Shown: positions 1-8,037, counted from the first letter of the stretch. The stretch: DNA of 64,000 bases from Halobacillus sp. Marseille-Q1614 (GCF_902809865.1 NZ_CADDWH010000001.1:186001-250000); one strand, 5' to 3'. Program-made: numbers and translations. Notes: generated from the letters alone by a model not told the origin.

Positions 1-468
1 AAAGAGGATGTAAATATCAACTATACAGGTACAGTTCAAATTACTGAAGGCGACCGCTCTTTCCGTTTATTAAATAAAGGTGACAGCCCGGCAGATGTCG
101 ATCAAATTACGCTTTATCCTGTTCGTACCAGTGCCACTTACGAAACATTAAAAGGTAAGACCTTCAGTGTAGTACGCGACAGCGTCAGTAATAACCTGGT
201 AGTAGATGAGTTAAAAGAAGTAAAGAAGCGTCACGTGATTAATTCAGAGTATGAATTAAATGGGAGTACCGTTGTGATTAAAGGTAAAGTTACGGACATG
301 AATGGAAAAGCCGTAAAGAATGAACACATTAAGATCAAGGCCGGAGATCAAACTTATAAAGTAAAAGCTGATGGGAGCGGAGAATTTACTAAGGAGCTTC
401 CTTATGAGAAAGTGATGAAAAAGATCCACCTTAATTCTGGCAAAGGAACAGGATATCTATACTTTTAA
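1..468 (+). CDS. C-terminal part of a secreted beta-sandwich protein (5' end outside window)
   Basis: The frame is open from base 1 to the TAA at 466-468, so this is the last ~155 residues of a longer protein. The first half alternates polar and hydrophobic residues like a beta-sandwich module. The last ~75 residues (from MINSEYELNG) look like a carboxypeptidase-regulatory or Ig-like fold: a strand pattern around VVIKGKVTDMNGKAV and a DGSGEF turn. Such modules usually sit at the C-terminus of extracellular enzymes or adhesins. The catalytic part is not visible, so no function is assigned. A strong terminator follows 10 bp after the stop. Confidence 0.6.
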   Translation, partial: KEDVNINYTGTVQITEGDRSFRLLNKGDSPADVDQITLYPVRTSATYETLKGKTFSVVRDSVSNNLVVDELKEVKKRHVINSEYELNGSTVVIKGKVTDMNGKAVKNEHIKIKAGDQTYKVKADGSGEFTKELPYEKVMKKIHLNSGKGTGYLYF

Positions 469-477
469 AATATGGAG

Positions 478-513
478 AGCCATGCAGAGTACGGCTCTGC
501 ATGGCTTTTTTTA
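478..513 (+). terminator. Rho-independent terminator of the first gene
   Basis: Arms AGCCATGCAGAG (478-489) and CTCTGCATGGCT (495-506) pair perfectly over 12 bp around a short loop and run into a T tract. Confidence 0.9.
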
Positions 514-834
514 GTTGGCGCTGTGGATTTATTGATATTATTAAGAATATAAATAACGGCAGTTGAGATGCCACAGTGTGGTCACGAGCTAGGTTAAAAG
601 CGAAGCAGGCTCCCCGAATGCAGCCTTTATTCTGGAGTTCTATTATTATCCATTAGTTTCAGCCCGTTTAATTGGTATGATTAATCTTCCATCTCTGTTA
701 CCATGAGGATAAGGGCAAAGTACATGCCATTGTGATTACTTGGTTGTCCATGTAATCCTCCATTTTCACTTTGACATCCTGACGATGACGTTTAAATACT
801 GCAGTTTTTCTTAGGGATAAAAAGGAGGATTATA
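514..834. other. Gene-free stretch
   Basis: No convincing coding frame, RNA gene or repeat is seen. The only clear signal is the strong ribosome binding site (AAAGGAGGAT) just before the gene at 835. Confidence 0.5.
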
Positions 835-1191
835 ATGGAACCGCGCATATTATTTATTGCGGAAAGTTACAAGGAGAACAATGATTTACTAAATCTTCTA
901 GATGATAATAACATTTTCGTTCGTTGTGACTATATAGACCGTTGCAATCTAAATAATATAATATACGATCACCAAATAAATCTCATTCTTTTGGATGAAT
1001 CATGCTTTTCCATGATGGGTTTTTTAAACAGTATCATAAGGGAAACAGCCATCATCCTCATTCTTCATCATCATGATGAAGACATAATTAAGACTTCCTG
1101 GAATTATAACGTTGCGGAAGTCATTGTAAAACCCGACTATTACGGTCTTCTACAGACCATCCATAAGGTTCTTAAAAACCATAGCCACTAA
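835..1191 (+). CDS. Orphan response-regulator receiver-like protein
   Basis: 118 residues following the alternating strand/helix plan of a CheY-type receiver. A first strand (RILFIAES) is followed by LILLDES with the putative phospho-acceptor Asp, and a late VKPDYYG matches the conserved Lys-Pro of receivers. The usual N-terminal pair of acidic residues is reduced to a single Glu, so phosphorylation is doubtful. There is no output domain and no kinase neighbour. AAAGGAGGATTATA precedes the ATG at ideal spacing, so it is surely translated. It is a single-gene unit between terminators. Function unknown; a stand-alone signalling or pseudo-receiver protein is the best reading. Confidence 0.65.
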   Translation: MEPRILFIAESYKENNDLLNLLDDNNIFVRCDYIDRCNLNNIIYDHQINLILLDESCFSMMGFLNSIIRETAIILILHHHDEDIIKTSWNYNVAEVIVKPDYYGLLQTIHKVLKNHSH

Positions 1192-1196
1192 AAAAG

Positions 1197-1230
1197 AAGA
1201 GACTATCTAACCTCTAGATAGTCTCTTTTC
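1197..1230. terminator. Bidirectional terminator between convergent genes
   Basis: AAGAGACTATCT (1197-1208) pairs with AGATAGTCTCTT (1216-1227). There are A residues upstream and T residues downstream, so it serves both the gene ending at 1191 and the minus-strand gene ending at 1232. Confidence 0.85.
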
Positions 1231-1231
1231 T

Positions 1232-1999
1232 TTAAGCTTTATTCTTTTTTGTATAGATTACGATGGCATCCCGCAGGAATTCTGTCCCGCCTTTAACATG
1301 CTGATCGTAGTACTCCGTAAAGCGCTCATCTGCCACATACATTTCAGCAAGTCCCAAGTGGGCTTCTTTTGAATAAGAGGACCATGAATACATCAGCCAA
1401 TCCTTATGCTTTGCTGCAAGTTCCTGAGCTTCCTCAGATGCCGGATCTCCTGTTTTATAGGCTTTTTCAAGTAACGTGATAATTTCATCCCCAAGCTTTG
1501 TCATGGCTTGATAATCTGCTTCGGAAATCCCCATAAGTTTGGCGATACTTGCGTCCACTGTCTCATCACCATACTTTTCCCGAATTTCTTTCCCATATTT
1601 CTTCTCGTTTTCATCTATCATTTTTTCCTTAAAGCCTTCAAACTTCTCTTTGTCTGACATCGCAATCCCTCCTTGTCGGGTTTCAATTGTCTTCTCGACA
1701 GTTGAAATAATTTTGTCCAGGCGGGCCCGTTTCTCTATTAGTTTATTGTAATGATTTTTCAGGGCATTGGTTGGATCAAAATCCGGCTGGTGGATCATCT
1801 CGGTGATATCCTCCAAACTAACCTCCAGTTCCCGGTAGAACAGGATTTGTTGCAGCAGATCCACTTCTTTCTGACCGTAAATGCGGTAACCAGAAGAATT
1901 GATCCTTGCCGGTTTTAACAGCCCGATTTGATCATAATATCGAAGTGTTCGGCCGCTCACACCCGACATTTGCGCTAATTGGCTTACGGTATATTCCAT
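1232..1999 (-). CDS. MerR-family regulator with TipAS effector domain
   Basis: 255 residues. The N-terminal ~70 residues form a winged MerR helix-turn-helix (YTVSQLAQMSGVSGRTLRYYD, then GYRIYG). A helical linker follows and then a ~120-residue TipAS-type domain, which in TipA and Mta binds drugs or peptides. A longer frame begins at 2017, but I chose the ATG at 1999 because AGGAGG lies 7 nt upstream and the protein then begins MEYTVSQ as in the family. Its own promoter (2023-2053) has the 19-bp spacer and dyad that MerR proteins twist, so autoregulation is likely. Family is sure; effector is unknown. Confidence 0.9.
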   Translation of the reverse strand: MEYTVSQLAQMSGVSGRTLRYYDQIGLLKPARINSSGYRIYGQKEVDLLQQILFYRELEVSLEDITEMIHQPDFDPTNALKNHYNKLIEKRARLDKIISTVEKTIETRQGGIAMSDKEKFEGFKEKMIDENEKKYGKEIREKYGDETVDASIAKLMGISEADYQAMTKLGDEIITLLEKAYKTGDPASEEAQELAAKHKDWLMYSWSSYSKEAHLGLAEMYVADERFTEYYDQHVKGGTEFLRDAIVIYTKKNKA

Positions 2000-2022
2000 C
2001 TTTAACCCTCCTGACATTTATA

Positions 2023-2053
2023 ATCATAAGGCTTTACGCAACGTAAAGCTCAA
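2023..2053 (-). promoter_or_regulatory. MerR-type promoter with operator in a 19-bp spacer
   Basis: Read on the minus strand: -35 TTGAGC (2053-2048), a spacer of exactly 19 bp, and -10 TATGAT (2028-2023). The perfect dyad GCTTTACG-N3-CGTAAAGC (2031-2049) fills the spacer. An over-long spacer holding a dyad is the hallmark of promoters activated by MerR-family proteins, here presumably the TipA-type protein itself. Confidence 0.85.
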
Positions 2054-2184
2054 GGGGTTTTTTATAAAAATATCGTTTTCTTTTTGAATATCGACCAATT
2101 TTAAGTACACTCTGAAAAAGTCTAATGCGTATATTATGCCACTGCTTAGAAATAATAACGGTGAAATCATTTAAAGGAGGCTGA

Positions 2185-2228
2185 ATGATGGCATTAGTAC
2201 CGAATACCCATTCCGGCAGCTGTCCAAT
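2185..2228 (+). other. Displaced N-terminus of the Hsp20 gene (apparent 1-nt deletion)
   Basis: AAAGGAGG is followed by ATGATG (2185/2188) and codons for MALVP, the usual Hsp20 N-terminus in Bacillaceae. The continuation EYPFRQLSNMRREF lies one frame away, starting at GAA 2202. Only CC separates GTA (2197-2199) from GAA, so one base seems to be missing near 2200. Read straight through, the ATG frame stops at TGA 2269-2271 after 27 codons. It is either a real inactivating or phase-variable change, or a sequence error. Confidence 0.7.
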
Positions 2229-2624
2229 ATGCGAAGAGAGTTTGAGCGGATTTTTTCTGATTTTCCAATGAACTTTGACAATGAACGTAATTTTGGCGGG
2301 ATTCGTGTGGATGTACATGAGACAGAAAACGAAGTCATTGCGGCCTGTGACATCCCAGGGCTTGAAAAGAAGGAAAATGTCAACATCGATCTCGAAAACA
2401 ATACATTAAGCATCAGTGGTTCCGTGAACAAGACGAACGAAACGAAAGAAGAAAACATGTATAGAAAAGAATGTTACACGGGCAGTTTTCACCGTGCGGT
2501 TTCTCTCCCATGTCCTGTTTCCCATGAAGGCGTTAAAGCCACTTATAAAAATGGTGTGCTGGAAGTGAGAATGCCTAAATTAACGAGAGATACTAAAAAC
2601 AGAATTAATGTAGATTTTCATTAA
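2229..2624 (+). CDS. Small heat-shock protein, Hsp20/alpha-crystallin family
   Basis: 131 residues in this frame. The alpha-crystallin domain spans roughly residues 20-115, with FGGIRVDVHETENEVIAACDIPG, the LSISGSV strand, and the C-terminal YKNGVLEVRMPK signature. These proteins are ATP-independent holdases that bind unfolding proteins in the cytoplasm. The ATG at 2229 has no ribosome binding site. The natural start is very likely 2188, whose reading frame is broken by an apparent missing base near 2200 (see preceding entry). As it stands, efficient translation of the domain is doubtful. Confidence 0.85.
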   Translation: MRREFERIFSDFPMNFDNERNFGGIRVDVHETENEVIAACDIPGLEKKENVNIDLENNTLSISGSVNKTNETKEENMYRKECYTGSFHRAVSLPCPVSHEGVKATYKNGVLEVRMPKLTRDTKNRINVDFH

Positions 2625-2629
2625 TAAGT

Positions 2630-2658
2630 CAGCCATCGAGTGAGGTGGCTGTTTTTTT
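2630..2658 (+). terminator. Terminator after hsp20
   Basis: CAGCCA (2630-2635) pairs with TGGCTG (2646-2651) and is followed by a T7 tract. Confidence 0.75.
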
Positions 2659-2700
2659 GTTTAGTAATGATATGATTAACATATAAAGGGAGGGCAGAAG

Positions 2701-3261
2701 ATGAATAGATGTGCATGGGTAACAGATGAACCATTATACCTTGAGTATCACGATAAAGAGTGGGGAGTCCCGGTTTATGATGACCAGGTTTTATTTGAAA
2801 TGCTTTGCCTTGAAGGCGCTCAGGCTGGTCTAAGCTGGTGGACGATCTTAAAAAAAAGAGAAAATTACCGAATAGCCTTTGATCAGTTTGATCCAGAAAA
2901 GATTGTTCGTTACACAGATGAAAAAATTCAAACTCTATTAGAATTCGAGGGCATCATACGAAATCGGCTGAAGGTGAAAAGTGTTGTTTCAAATGCAAAA
3001 GCTTTCTTAAAGATTCAAGCAGAGTATGGATCTTTCTCCAATTACATATGGGAGTTTGTCGGTCATGAACCCATTGTTAATGAGTGGAAAACGATAGAGG
3101 AAGTTCCTGTATCCAATGAGTTGAGTGATTCGATGAGCAAACAGTTGAAGAAAGACGGCTTTAAGTTTGTCGGTCCTACGATTTGTTATTCTTACATGCA
3201 GGCGGTAGGTCTGATCAATGACCATACGCTGGATTGTTTCCGCCATCCTTCCAATTGTTAA
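2701..3261 (+). CDS. tag: DNA-3-methyladenine glycosylase I
   Basis: 186 residues, the normal length for Tag. It removes 3-methyladenine from alkylated DNA, starting base-excision repair. The zinc-site ligands Cys4, His17, His175 and Cys179 are all present (RCAWV, YHDKEWG, NDHTLDCF). The core SWWTILKKRENYR and GFKFVGPTICYSYMQAVG segments match the family. GGGAGGGCAG precedes the ATG. Monocistronic, as often in Bacillaceae. Identification is firm. Confidence 0.95.
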   Translation: MNRCAWVTDEPLYLEYHDKEWGVPVYDDQVLFEMLCLEGAQAGLSWWTILKKRENYRIAFDQFDPEKIVRYTDEKIQTLLEFEGIIRNRLKVKSVVSNAKAFLKIQAEYGSFSNYIWEFVGHEPIVNEWKTIEEVPVSNELSDSMSKQLKKDGFKFVGPTICYSYMQAVGLINDHTLDCFRHPSNC

Positions 3262-3270
3262 ACGGGTACA

Positions 3271-3315
3271 GGGAATCTATTACATTCCCTTTCCGCAGGT
3301 GTGTCATAGATTCCC
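3271..3315. repeat. Long-loop inverted repeat between tag and the HAAS gene
   Basis: GGGAATCTAT (3271-3280) and ATAGATTCCC (3306-3315) are perfect 10-bp complements separated by 25 bases. There is no clear T tract on either side, so a terminator role for the two convergent genes is possible but not shown. Confidence 0.5.
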
Positions 3316-3350
3316 TTATCTTAAGTTTCAATAAATCGAGATATAGAAAG

Positions 3351-4361
3351 CTAAACTTTCTTTGTTCCTCGTTTGTATTTACGGAAGCCATCGAAACTAT
3401 TCAAAGCAGCAAAAAATATAAAAATTGCGCTGCTTCCCCAGATCACCCTTGTTTGAACCTGTTCGGCCGTTACATTAAATAAGTCGGCCGTATAGCTTAC
3501 AAATTCCGGATTAAATAAACCACTGGTTGTAATGATAAATACAAAAACAAGGGCCCCCATTACTTCCTGAATCAAGTTGTACCATGCTAACTGTTTTGTC
3601 CACTGCCTTTGAACCATCTTAAAAAGGGCCAGCCCGATTTCCAAACCAATCACAATAATTATGGGAGGCCAGAAAGAATTGAGAACGTCCTGGTTCAGGG
3701 AAGGCGCAACAAATGTTAATCCGTTTCCTTGATTCTCGTAAATCCCTAAAAGGCGCCCTGCATTGAAATAAACAGTAGCCCAAATTGCTGTCCATAGGAG
3801 GGTCCCGAACACTTCCGCGAGTGATATGGCTCTCTTCTTAGGGACATAAGAAACTTTCTTCAATTGATCAGGTGTCCACTTCTTCCCGTCTGAGGTCAGC
3901 GGCTGCTGATCATTTTCTTTATCTACTCGTTCAATCACCGAAAAGGTCAAAGTCATCCAGAAGAATACTTGGATACCGACCTCGATGATTCTAGAGACGC
4001 CTTTACCGATGAATGTAAGAATGATATCGATAAATGAATTTCCTTCAGCAGGAGTCAGGAAAAACTCAGAAACCAGGCTTATTAATGAAATCACTGCGGC
4101 AATCGGCAAAATCATTTTAATGAGAGAAATATACATATCATAATAGCGCGGGCCAATTAAATGCATCGGCCTGTCTCTGTACCCGCCCGCGAGCAAAATC
4201 GGATTACCCATCTTCTTAAGCACTTCTTTTACATCTTCCTCCGTATAACCATCCGGCAGCATATCTTCAATGGTAGACCTGATCTCAAGTAATATATCCT
4301 CACGATTTCTTTCCGGAAGCCGCCGCTCTACTTCTTGAAGATATACTTCAATTAAATTCAT
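3351..4361 (-). CDS. HAAS-domain integral membrane protein
   Basis: 336 residues. The first ~65 (MNLIEVYLQEVERRLPERNREDILLEIRS cut here in description, then EEDVKEVLKKMGNP) form the helical HAAS signalling module. Several hydrophobic stretches follow, predicted membrane segments near residues 75-100, 115-135, 185-205, 225-250 and 265-325. HAAS proteins are regularly encoded directly after a PadR repressor and are thought to sense envelope conditions with it. The start overlaps the padR stop by 14 bp, giving translational coupling, and has GGAGGAGG upstream. Transport substrate or partner is unknown. Confidence 0.75.
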   Translation of the reverse strand: MNLIEVYLQEVERRLPERNREDILLEIRSTIEDMLPDGYTEEDVKEVLKKMGNPILLAGGYRDRPMHLIGPRYYDMYISLIKMILPIAAVISLISLVSEFFLTPAEGNSFIDIILTFIGKGVSRIIEVGIQVFFWMTLTFSVIERVDKENDQQPLTSDGKKWTPDQLKKVSYVPKKRAISLAEVFGTLLWTAIWATVYFNAGRLLGIYENQGNGLTFVAPSLNQDVLNSFWPPIIIVIGLEIGLALFKMVQRQWTKQLAWYNLIQEVMGALVFVFIITTSGLFNPEFVSYTADLFNVTAEQVQTRVIWGSSAIFIFFAALNSFDGFRKYKRGTKKV

Positions 4362-4692
4362 CGTTCTCCTCCTCCAGTAAACGGAATAATTCTTTTGTCA
4401 CTTTCAGCCATTCTGATTTTAACTGCTGAAAAACTTCTTCTCCATAGTCACTCAATACATAATATTTGCGGGGACGGGACTCCGTTGTATCCCAGCAGCT
4501 TGTCACGAGCTCCTGTTTTTCTAATCGGCGAAGCAATGGATAGAGGGTGCTCTGTTCAATGAAAATCCCTGACTCCTCTAAAAGGCGGACAAGTGAATAC
4601 CCATATTGCGGCGTTCGCAGCTGGCTTAAAACAGCCAGTGTCAAGTTGCCTCGTCTCTGCTCGGTTAATAACGAATTCAGTAGTTGACTCAT
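4348..4692 (-). CDS. PadR-family transcriptional repressor
   Basis: About 114 residues with the PadR winged helix: LAVLSQLRTPQYGYSLVRLLEESG, then STLYPLLRRLEKQELV and SRPRKYYVLSDYG. The frame extends upstream to 4749, but the ATG at 4692 with GGAAGGTGAGGG in front gives the normal start (MSQLLNSLLTEQRRGN). It forms a two-gene operon with the HAAS membrane protein. The palindrome at 4725-4742 sits in its promoter zone and is the likely autoregulatory operator. Confidence 0.88.
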   Translation of the reverse strand: MSQLLNSLLTEQRRGNLTLAVLSQLRTPQYGYSLVRLLEESGIFIEQSTLYPLLRRLEKQELVTSCWDTTESRPRKYYVLSDYGEEVFQQLKSEWLKVTKELFRLLEEENDEFN

Positions 4693-4724
4693 TCCCTCAC
4701 CTTCCTGTTTATACTGTACGTCGC

Positions 4725-4771
4725 ATACTATACTTATAGTATATGTCATACACTATTGTTTGTGAAACAAT
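4725..4771. promoter_or_regulatory. Two palindromes between the divergent padR and tetR units
   Basis: ATACTATA-CT-TATAGTAT (4725-4742) is a perfect 8-bp dyad just upstream of padR. ATTGTTT-GTG-AAACAAT (4755-4771) is a perfect 7-bp dyad beside it. The first is the probable PadR operator. The protein bound by the second is unknown. Confidence 0.55.
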
Positions 4772-4818
4772 ATTATTTGTTTCTGGGAGCGTTTAATATC
4801 TGATTTGGAAAAATTAAG

Positions 4819-4881
4819 TTGACCGGGATGGTCGAAAGGAATACAATGAAATTGACCAGGGTGGTCTAATTACCCTGGTGG
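4819..4881 (+). promoter_or_regulatory. TetR-regulated promoter with repeated operator
   Basis: TTGACC (4819-4824), a 17-bp spacer and TACAAT (4842-4847) make a good sigma-A promoter. GACCGGGATGGTC (4821-4833) overlaps the -35 and GACCAGGGTGGTC (4854-4866) lies at the transcription start. Both are the dyad GACC-N5-GGTC. A third element, ACCCTGGT (4873-4880), is complementary to ACCAGGGT of the second site and precedes the ribosome binding site. The arrangement fits autorepression by the adjacent TetR protein. Confidence 0.75.
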
Positions 4882-4896
4882 AAAGGAGGAACCCTC

Positions 4897-5520
4897 ATTA
4901 GTAAGAAGTTCGAGAGCTTAGATGAAGAGAAACGCCAAAAAATATTGGATGCAGCTTTTCGAGAATTTGCTGAGAAGGGGTACGATCAAGCCTCTACGAA
5001 TGCAATTGTTAAAGATGCCGGTATTGGAAAAGGGATGCTTTTTTACTACTTTAAAAATAAAAAGGCGTTATACGAATATTTAATGGAATATAGCTTAGAC
5101 GTAATTACAAGAGAATACTTTCAACGTATTGATACAACCGAAAAGGATTTTATTGAGCGATTTAAGCAGGCCTCACAAATCAAAATGGAAACGTATTTAG
5201 AGCATCCGGCACTGTTTCGGTTTACAGGGACTTTCCTTGTTTTACATGAAGACGATCTGCCGGAGAAGCTTAAAGAACGAGTGGAAAAAGTACAGAAGAA
5301 GGGGTATTCCATCATTTATGACAATATTGACTACTCCTTATTCCGCCAGGACATCGACGTAGAAAAAGCCTTTAACTTGATCCGCTGGTCCATCGATGGG
5401 TATCAGAATGAATTGAAACAGCGCCTGCAGGGTCAGAATCTGGCAACAATGAATTTTGATCCAATGTGGGAAGAGTTTCATGAATATTTAGAGGTTCTAA
5501 AGAAGACCTTTTATTCGTAA
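4897..5520 (+). CDS. TetR-family regulator of the ABC exporter, ATT start
   Basis: 207 residues from ATT 4897. The N-terminal HTH reads KILDAAFREFAEKGYDQAST, NAIVKDAGIGKGMLFYYFKNK, followed by an all-helical ligand domain. GGAGGA (4885-4890) is 6 nt before ATT. Between the in-frame TAA at 4867 and the TTG at 4945 there is no ATG, GTG, TTG or CTG, and starting at 4945 would cut the first HTH helix. The ATT start gives SKKFESLDEEKRQKIL, the expected family N-terminus. It heads an operon with an ABC ATPase and permease, which it presumably represses through the GACC-N5-GGTC sites. Confidence 0.88.
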   Translation: MSKKFESLDEEKRQKILDAAFREFAEKGYDQASTNAIVKDAGIGKGMLFYYFKNKKALYEYLMEYSLDVITREYFQRIDTTEKDFIERFKQASQIKMETYLEHPALFRFTGTFLVLHEDDLPEKLKERVEKVQKKGYSIIYDNIDYSLFRQDIDVEKAFNLIRWSIDGYQNELKQRLQGQNLATMNFDPMWEEFHEYLEVLKKTFYS

Positions 5521-5533
5521 GGGAGGCAGTGAA

Positions 5534-6433
5534 ATGACTGTATTACAAACGATCAATCTTACCAAGCATTATGGGAAAGTAAAAGCACTTGATGGGGTGG
5601 ACATTCAAGTAAATGAAGGAGAAGTCTTTGGCTTTATTGGACCTAATGGAGCAGGAAAGTCGACAACACTTCGCATTTTGCTTGGGATTTTAAAAGCGAC
5701 CGAGGGTGAAGCTAAGATCTTTGGTAAAGATGCCTGGGATGATGCTGTTGAAATTCATAAGCGGATTGCTTACGTCCCTGGGGATGTGAACTTGTGGCCG
5801 AATTTAACCGGTGGGGAAGTAATTGATCTTTTTATAAAGCTGCGCGGCGGTCAACGAAATGATCGTAAAGCAGAACTCATTCGTAAATTTGCTCTTGACC
5901 CTTCGAAAAAGTGCCGCACCTATTCTAAAGGAAATCGGCAGAAAGTAGCGTTAGTGTCTGCGTTCTCATCAGATGCTGACCTCTATATCCTTGATGAACC
6001 GACTTCAGGGCTGGACCCGTTGATGGAACGGGTTTTCCAGGAATGTGTCATGGATGTAAAAAAAGAAGGAAAAAGCGTCTTATTGTCCAGTCACATTTTA
6101 TCTGAAGTTGAGAAGTTATGTGACCGTGTTGGCATTATCCGCCAAGGGAAGGTCATCGAAACAGGATCACTGTCAGAAATGCGTCACTTAACTCGCAGCT
6201 CTCTGCATGTAAAGACGAAGCAGCCTATCTCTGAGCTTAACGAGCAAAAAGGCGTTCATAACGTAGAGGAATCCGAAGGGACCTATTCCTTCCACGTCGA
6301 TTCAGAAAAATTGGCTGAAGTAATTGCTTATATAAGCAGGTTTGGTATTACGAAAATTGAAAGTGCTCCACCGACATTAGAAGATCTATTTATGAGGCAT
6401 TATGAAGGAACAGGAGTGGGAGGTGGAAAGTAA
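5534..6433 (+). CDS. ABC transporter ATP-binding protein (exporter)
   Basis: 299 residues. Walker A GPNGAGKST is near residue 39, the Q-loop region follows, the signature-like YSKGNRQKVAL is near 135, Walker B LYILDEPTSGLDP near 155, and the switch His is in LLSSHILSEVE. The C-terminal ~80 residues match the regulatory tail of drug-export ATPases. GGGAGG precedes the ATG, and the stop overlaps the next start (TAATG), so it is coupled to the permease. In this operon layout (TetR, ATPase, 12-helix permease) the role is efflux of a toxic compound; the substrate is unknown. Confidence 0.92.
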   Translation: MTVLQTINLTKHYGKVKALDGVDIQVNEGEVFGFIGPNGAGKSTTLRILLGILKATEGEAKIFGKDAWDDAVEIHKRIAYVPGDVNLWPNLTGGEVIDLFIKLRGGQRNDRKAELIRKFALDPSKKCRTYSKGNRQKVALVSAFSSDADLYILDEPTSGLDPLMERVFQECVMDVKKEGKSVLLSSHILSEVEKLCDRVGIIRQGKVIETGSLSEMRHLTRSSLHVKTKQPISELNEQKGVHNVEESEGTYSFHVDSEKLAEVIAYISRFGITKIESAPPTLEDLFMRHYEGTGVGGGK

Positions 6434-8037
6434 TGAACCGGCAATTATATGCTAAAACGGGCGTGCTGTCGCGACTCGTCTTAAGACAGGATCGTGTAAG
6501 ACTGCCTATCTGGCTGTTCGCGTTTATTGGTTCTACGCTGCTTGTTGTTAACTCTTTTTCTACTTTGTATTCAACACAGGCCCAGAGGCAGGCTATGGCG
6601 GAGACGATGTTGAACCCTGCTATGACGGCGATGGTCGGACCTGGATATGGCATTGATAATTATACGGTAGGAGCTATGCTCGCTCATCAAATGTTATTAC
6701 TGACGGCATTGGTCGTAGGCATTATGAACATTTTACTGGTTACAAGACATACAAGAGCTGAAGAAGAAGACGGCAGGCTAGAGCTTATCCGTGCACTGCC
6801 ATCAGGAAGACTGTCCAGCTTAACCGCAGCATTATCTGTGATCTCTATAGCTAATATTCTTATGGGGCTGCTAATTGGGGCAGGTCTATTGTTAATGGGA
6901 GTAGAGAGTATTGACACTGAAGGTTCCTTTATATATGGATTAACCTTAAGTGCAGCCGGTATATTTTTCGCAGGTCTCACAGCCATTTTTGCCCAATTAT
7001 CGGAAAACCCGCGGGGAACGATCGGTCTGTCCATGGCCGTGCTGCTTATCGCGTATATGGTTCGTGCCATCGGGGATGTAAGCAGCGAGGCCCTGTCCTG
7101 GCTCTCACCTTTCGGATGGGTGGTTCGTACCGAAGCTTTTGTTAACAATTACTGGGGGCCCCTATTTTTAATACTGGGTCTCGCTGTTGTATTGATAGGT
7201 GTGGCTTTTTATTTAAATATGATCCGTGATGTGGATGCTGGGTTTTTACCATCCAAGCCTGGACGCAAACAGGCCTCCGCCCTATTGCTCAGCCCGGCTG
7301 GTCTAGCTGTAAGGCTTCAGCGGACTGCGCTGATTTCCTGGGCATTCGGCATGCTCGTACTTGGAGCTTCTTATGGTTCAGTCCTGGGAGACTTGGAATC
7401 GTTTTTTGCTAATAACGATATGATGCAGCAGCTGCTGACACCGATTGAAGGGGTATCGTTGACTGAACAATTTCTCACTATGCTGATGGCTGTGCTGGCG
7501 ATGATCAGCACGATTCCACCAATGATGGCAGTATTAAAGCTAAAAGGAGAAGAAAATAAAGGTCGTGTTGAACACGTATTAGGGCGAGCAGTTTCAAGAA
7601 CTAAACTTCTGATCAGCTATTTGGTCATTTCGATTGTTGTTGGATTCATCATGCTGTCGCTTGCTGCAATCGGCCTTGGTTCTGCGGGACTGTCCGTGAT
7701 GGAGGAAGCTCCAGCCTTCAGCACTTTTTACACTTCAGCTATTGTCTATCTGCCAGCATTATGGCTGATGATTGCCATTTGTGTGCTGTTATTAGGCTGG
7801 GCGCAGCGTTACACCGGGATCGCCTGGTTGTACTTGATCTATTCTTTTATTGTTGTCTATTTAGGAGGGCTCTTTCAGTTCGAGGAGTGGGTGACTAAGC
7901 TGTCTCCCTTTGGCCATATCCCGGAGCTTCCTATTGAGGAAGTGGCGTGGTCGGATTTAATTGTACTTTCATTGGCGGCTCTTGTCCTAATGGTCATCGG
8001 TTTTATCGGTTACAACAAACGTGATATTCAAAGCTAA
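6433..8037 (+). CDS. ABC exporter permease, two-half 12-helix type
   Basis: 534 residues with about 12 hydrophobic segments in two similar halves (one starting near LPIWLFAFIGSTLL, the other near RTALISWAFGMLVLG). This resembles the putative polyketide-antibiotic exporter permease family. A cytoplasmic loop EEEDGRLELIRALPSGR, repeated as ENKGRVEHVLGRAVSR in the second half, is the typical internal repeat. It pairs with the ATPase upstream. A terminator follows directly. Substrate unknown. Confidence 0.88.
   Translation: MNRQLYAKTGVLSRLVLRQDRVRLPIWLFAFIGSTLLVVNSFSTLYSTQAQRQAMAETMLNPAMTAMVGPGYGIDNYTVGAMLAHQMLLLTALVVGIMNILLVTRHTRAEEEDGRLELIRALPSGRLSSLTAALSVISIANILMGLLIGAGLLLMGVESIDTEGSFIYGLTLSAAGIFFAGLTAIFAQLSENPRGTIGLSMAVLLIAYMVRAIGDVSSEALSWLSPFGWVVRTEAFVNNYWGPLFLILGLAVVLIGVAFYLNMIRDVDAGFLPSKPGRKQASALLLSPAGLAVRLQRTALISWAFGMLVLGASYGSVLGDLESFFANNDMMQQLLTPIEGVSLTEQFLTMLMAVLAMISTIPPMMAVLKLKGEENKGRVEHVLGRAVSRTKLLISYLVISIVVGFIMLSLAAIGLGSAGLSVMEEAPAFSTFYTSAIVYLPALWLMIAICVLLLGWAQRYTGIAWLYLIYSFIVVYLGGLFQFEEWVTKLSPFGHIPELPIEEVAWSDLIVLSLAALVLMVIGFIGYNKRDIQS

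Noticed and set aside
2034..2318. Minus-strand open frame across the MerR promoter
   Set aside because: Overlaps the MerR promoter and operator and the hsp20 start; no family resemblance.
6687..7148. Minus-strand open frame inside the ABC permease gene
   Set aside because: Shadow of a well-supported membrane protein; composition is the mirror of a hydrophobic gene.
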